A program made the translations under genes and the position numbers. From the NCBI GenBank assembly GCA_017509685.1, contig JAFWPA010000059.1:1-42560 (forward strand): 42,560 nt of DNA. The letters are read 5' to 3'. This DNA comes from Bacteroidales bacterium (GTDB lineage: Bacteria > Bacteroidota > Bacteroidia > Bacteroidales > UBA932). Within the stretch, counting starts at the first letter, position 1. Every line of letters begins with the position of its first letter. Positions 42,095-42,560 of this stretch are shown here, one piece after another. The notes under the pieces are model-generated. The model was not told the DNA's origin, ran no database searches, and saw only the letters and a program-made list of their open reading frames with translations.

Positions 42095-42127
42095 GCCTTG
42101 GTGGTGGAATGGTAGACACGAGGGACT
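42095..42127 (+). tRNA. tRNA-Leu, 5' half only (interrupted in the anticodon loop)
   Basis: GCCTTGG is the 5' acceptor strand, followed by TG, a D arm with the 3-bp stem GTG/CAC and the loop GGAATGGTAGA, then G26 and the anticodon stem AGGGA with C32 and U33. All fits Bacteroidota class II tRNA-Leu, most likely the UAA or a related isoacceptor whose stem is AGGGA/UCCCU. The sequence expected next (anticodon, UCCCU, variable arm, T arm) is absent. The 3' half is not within the 430 nt that remain. The identity of the anticodon cannot be read, since TAG after U33 may belong to the inserted sequence. Confidence 0.8.
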
Positions 42128-42142
42128 TAGGCTGGTTCTTTG
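42119..42142 (+). other. P1-like helix at the tRNA break
   Basis: Exon bases CGAGGGACT (42119-42127) pair with GGTTCTTTG (42134-42142), nine pairs with four G-U wobbles. The last exon U (42127) pairs with G42134. A U-G pair at the splice site is the hallmark of a group I intron P1 helix, with GGTTCTTT as the internal guide. The six-base loop is TAGGCT. Confidence 0.5.
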
Positions 42143-42151
42143 AAATAATTA

Positions 42152-42183
42152 TTTGTAAGACATGATGGTTGATCTTAACTTTG
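42152..42183 (+). promoter_or_regulatory. Promoter of the HNH gene
   Basis: TTTG (42152-42155), 20 nt, TAACTTTG (42176-42183), then 5 nt to the ATG. Both boxes match the Bacteroidota consensus. It has the same layout as the hicA promoter. Confidence 0.6.
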
Positions 42184-42188
42184 CGTGT

Positions 42189-42560
42189 ATGAGCAAAGCT
42201 AAATATTCAATTGAAGATGTCAAGCAGGCTGTTTCTGACAGCAAGTCTGTAGCGGGTGTCTTGAGGCAATTAGGGCTTAGGCCCATTGGTGGGAACTATA
42301 GAACCATAAATAGGATAATAGCGGAAACCCAAATCGATACTTCTCATTTTACTGGGCAGGGATGGAATGTCGGATTGGCCTTTAAGCCGAACAAGGGCAT
42401 CTCAGATGAAGACATATATGTAAAAGAGTCATCATATAAATGCTCTTGGCGGTTGCGCGAGCATTATAAGAAAACTACAGGCATCGCTCATTGCGAAAAA
42501 TGTGGTTTGGATAGTTGGCAAGCTCACCCTATTCCGCTTGAGATTCATCATATCAATGGT
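42189..42560 (+). CDS. HNH homing endonuclease, partial (3' end off window)
   Basis: From ATG 42189 (MSKAKYSIEDVKQAVSDSKS) 124 codons are visible and the frame is open at the window edge. The N-terminal part (about 5-60) is a helix-turn-helix region (VAGVLRQLGLRPIGGNYRTI, then IDTSHFTGQGWN), common in phage and intron HNH proteins. The zinc-binding CEKC (C102, C105) and the start of the HNH core, LEIHHING (H120, H121), follow. HNH enzymes of this type nick or cut DNA to spread their own element. Base and codon use are much more AT-rich than neighbouring genes, a sign of transfer. The rest of the HNH motif and any later domain are not visible. Confidence 0.88.
   Translation, partial: MSKAKYSIEDVKQAVSDSKSVAGVLRQLGLRPIGGNYRTINRIIAETQIDTSHFTGQGWNVGLAFKPNKGISDEDIYVKESSYKCSWRLREHYKKTTGIAHCEKCGLDSWQAHPIPLEIHHING

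Larger units (their letters stand above)
42128..42560 (+). mobile_element. Candidate group I intron carrying an HNH endonuclease (5' part)
   Basis: The AT-rich sequence begins in the anticodon loop, contains a P1-like helix, and encodes an HNH protein from 42189. Group I introns with homing endonucleases are known in bacterial tRNA-Leu anticodon loops. No P3-P7 core can be seen because the window ends. A free-standing HNH element that landed in the tRNA gene is the alternative. Confidence 0.5.

Noticed and set aside
42128-42130. Reading TAG after U33 as the tRNA anticodon
   Set aside because: The bases after it do not provide the UCCCU needed to close the anticodon stem, and the P1-like pairing puts these bases in the insert. 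The anticodon is therefore not assigned.
42189-42560. HNH frame as part of an insertion sequence
   Set aside because: No terminal inverted repeats or transposase motifs are visible, and the HNH and helix-turn-helix layout fits homing or phage HNH proteins. The missing 3' part prevents a final decision.
1-42560. CRISPR array, rRNA genes, prophage or conjugative modules
   Set aside because: No regularly spaced repeats, rRNA sequence, integrase, portal, terminase or mobilisation genes were seen.

Overview
The window reads as a chromosome segment of an uncultured-type, high-G+C member of the Bacteroidales (Bacteroidota). Signs of this are promoters of the Bacteroidota form (TTTG about 19-20 nt before TAnnTTTG) in front of most transcription units, a near absence of Shine-Dalgarno sites, and the families DUF4252, DUF3109 and a Bacteroidota-type MetK. 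A Gram-negative envelope is implied by a LptF/G permease and a lipoprotein. Most of the window is core genome; only short stretches look acquired (hicAB at about 26.2-26.95 kb and the right end after 42.1 kb).

Layout. 1-1.0 kb (-): metK, cut off and joined in a five-G run to an internal piece of prfC (RF3), probably an assembly chimera. 1.2-4.4 kb: a compact miaA (-), smpB (+) and two tandem M23 peptidase-like genes (-). 4.4-10.1 kb (+): alaS, one reading frame joining a LptF/LptG permease to methionyl-tRNA formyltransferase, then thiamine pyrophosphokinase. 10.2-12.0 kb (-): an ECF sigma operon (DUF4252, sigma, membrane anti-sigma candidate, DUF4252). 12.0-13.6 kb (-): secreted esterase and pyrH. 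13.7-16.0 kb (+): sdhC-like cytochrome b without its partners, then a complete tryptophan attenuator (leader peptide with Trp-Trp and three competing hairpin segments) in front of trpB2. 16.1-20.6 kb: pepP-like M24 peptidase (-), diverging from a coiled-coil membrane protein, hemW, a two-TM protein and a DUF2007 protein (+). 20.6-26.2 kb: DUF3109 and an M16-like pseudo-protease (-), a secreted TPR protein (+), and a U32 protein (-). 26.3-28.2 kb (-): hicAB and a lipoprotein. 28.2-32.5 kb (-): PBP1A, ddl, prmC. 32.6-35.5 kb (+): topA and an Lrp/AsnC regulator, with ispD (-) convergent. 36.2-41.9 kb (+): mreB-mreC-mreD-PBP2-rodA, the elongasome operon, predicting a rod-shaped cell; PBP1A and Ddl nearby serve the same wall-building process.

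The right end is the most unusual part. A palindromic element, also present next to hicB, is followed by the 5' half of a tRNA-Leu gene. That gene breaks off in its anticodon loop, and an AT-rich HNH endonuclease frame with its own promoter begins about 60 nt later and runs off the window. The exon end can pair with the sequence just after it to give a P1-like helix with a U-G pair at the break. This suggests a group I intron carrying a homing endonuclease, but the 3' half is not visible, so this remains a hypothesis. Several genes have a -7 promoter box only 1-8 nt before the start codon, which implies leaderless mRNAs. All gaps between genes are under about 190 bases, and most of what they hold is listed. 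The 10128-10236 gap shows only a weak TACAG/CTGTA hairpin.
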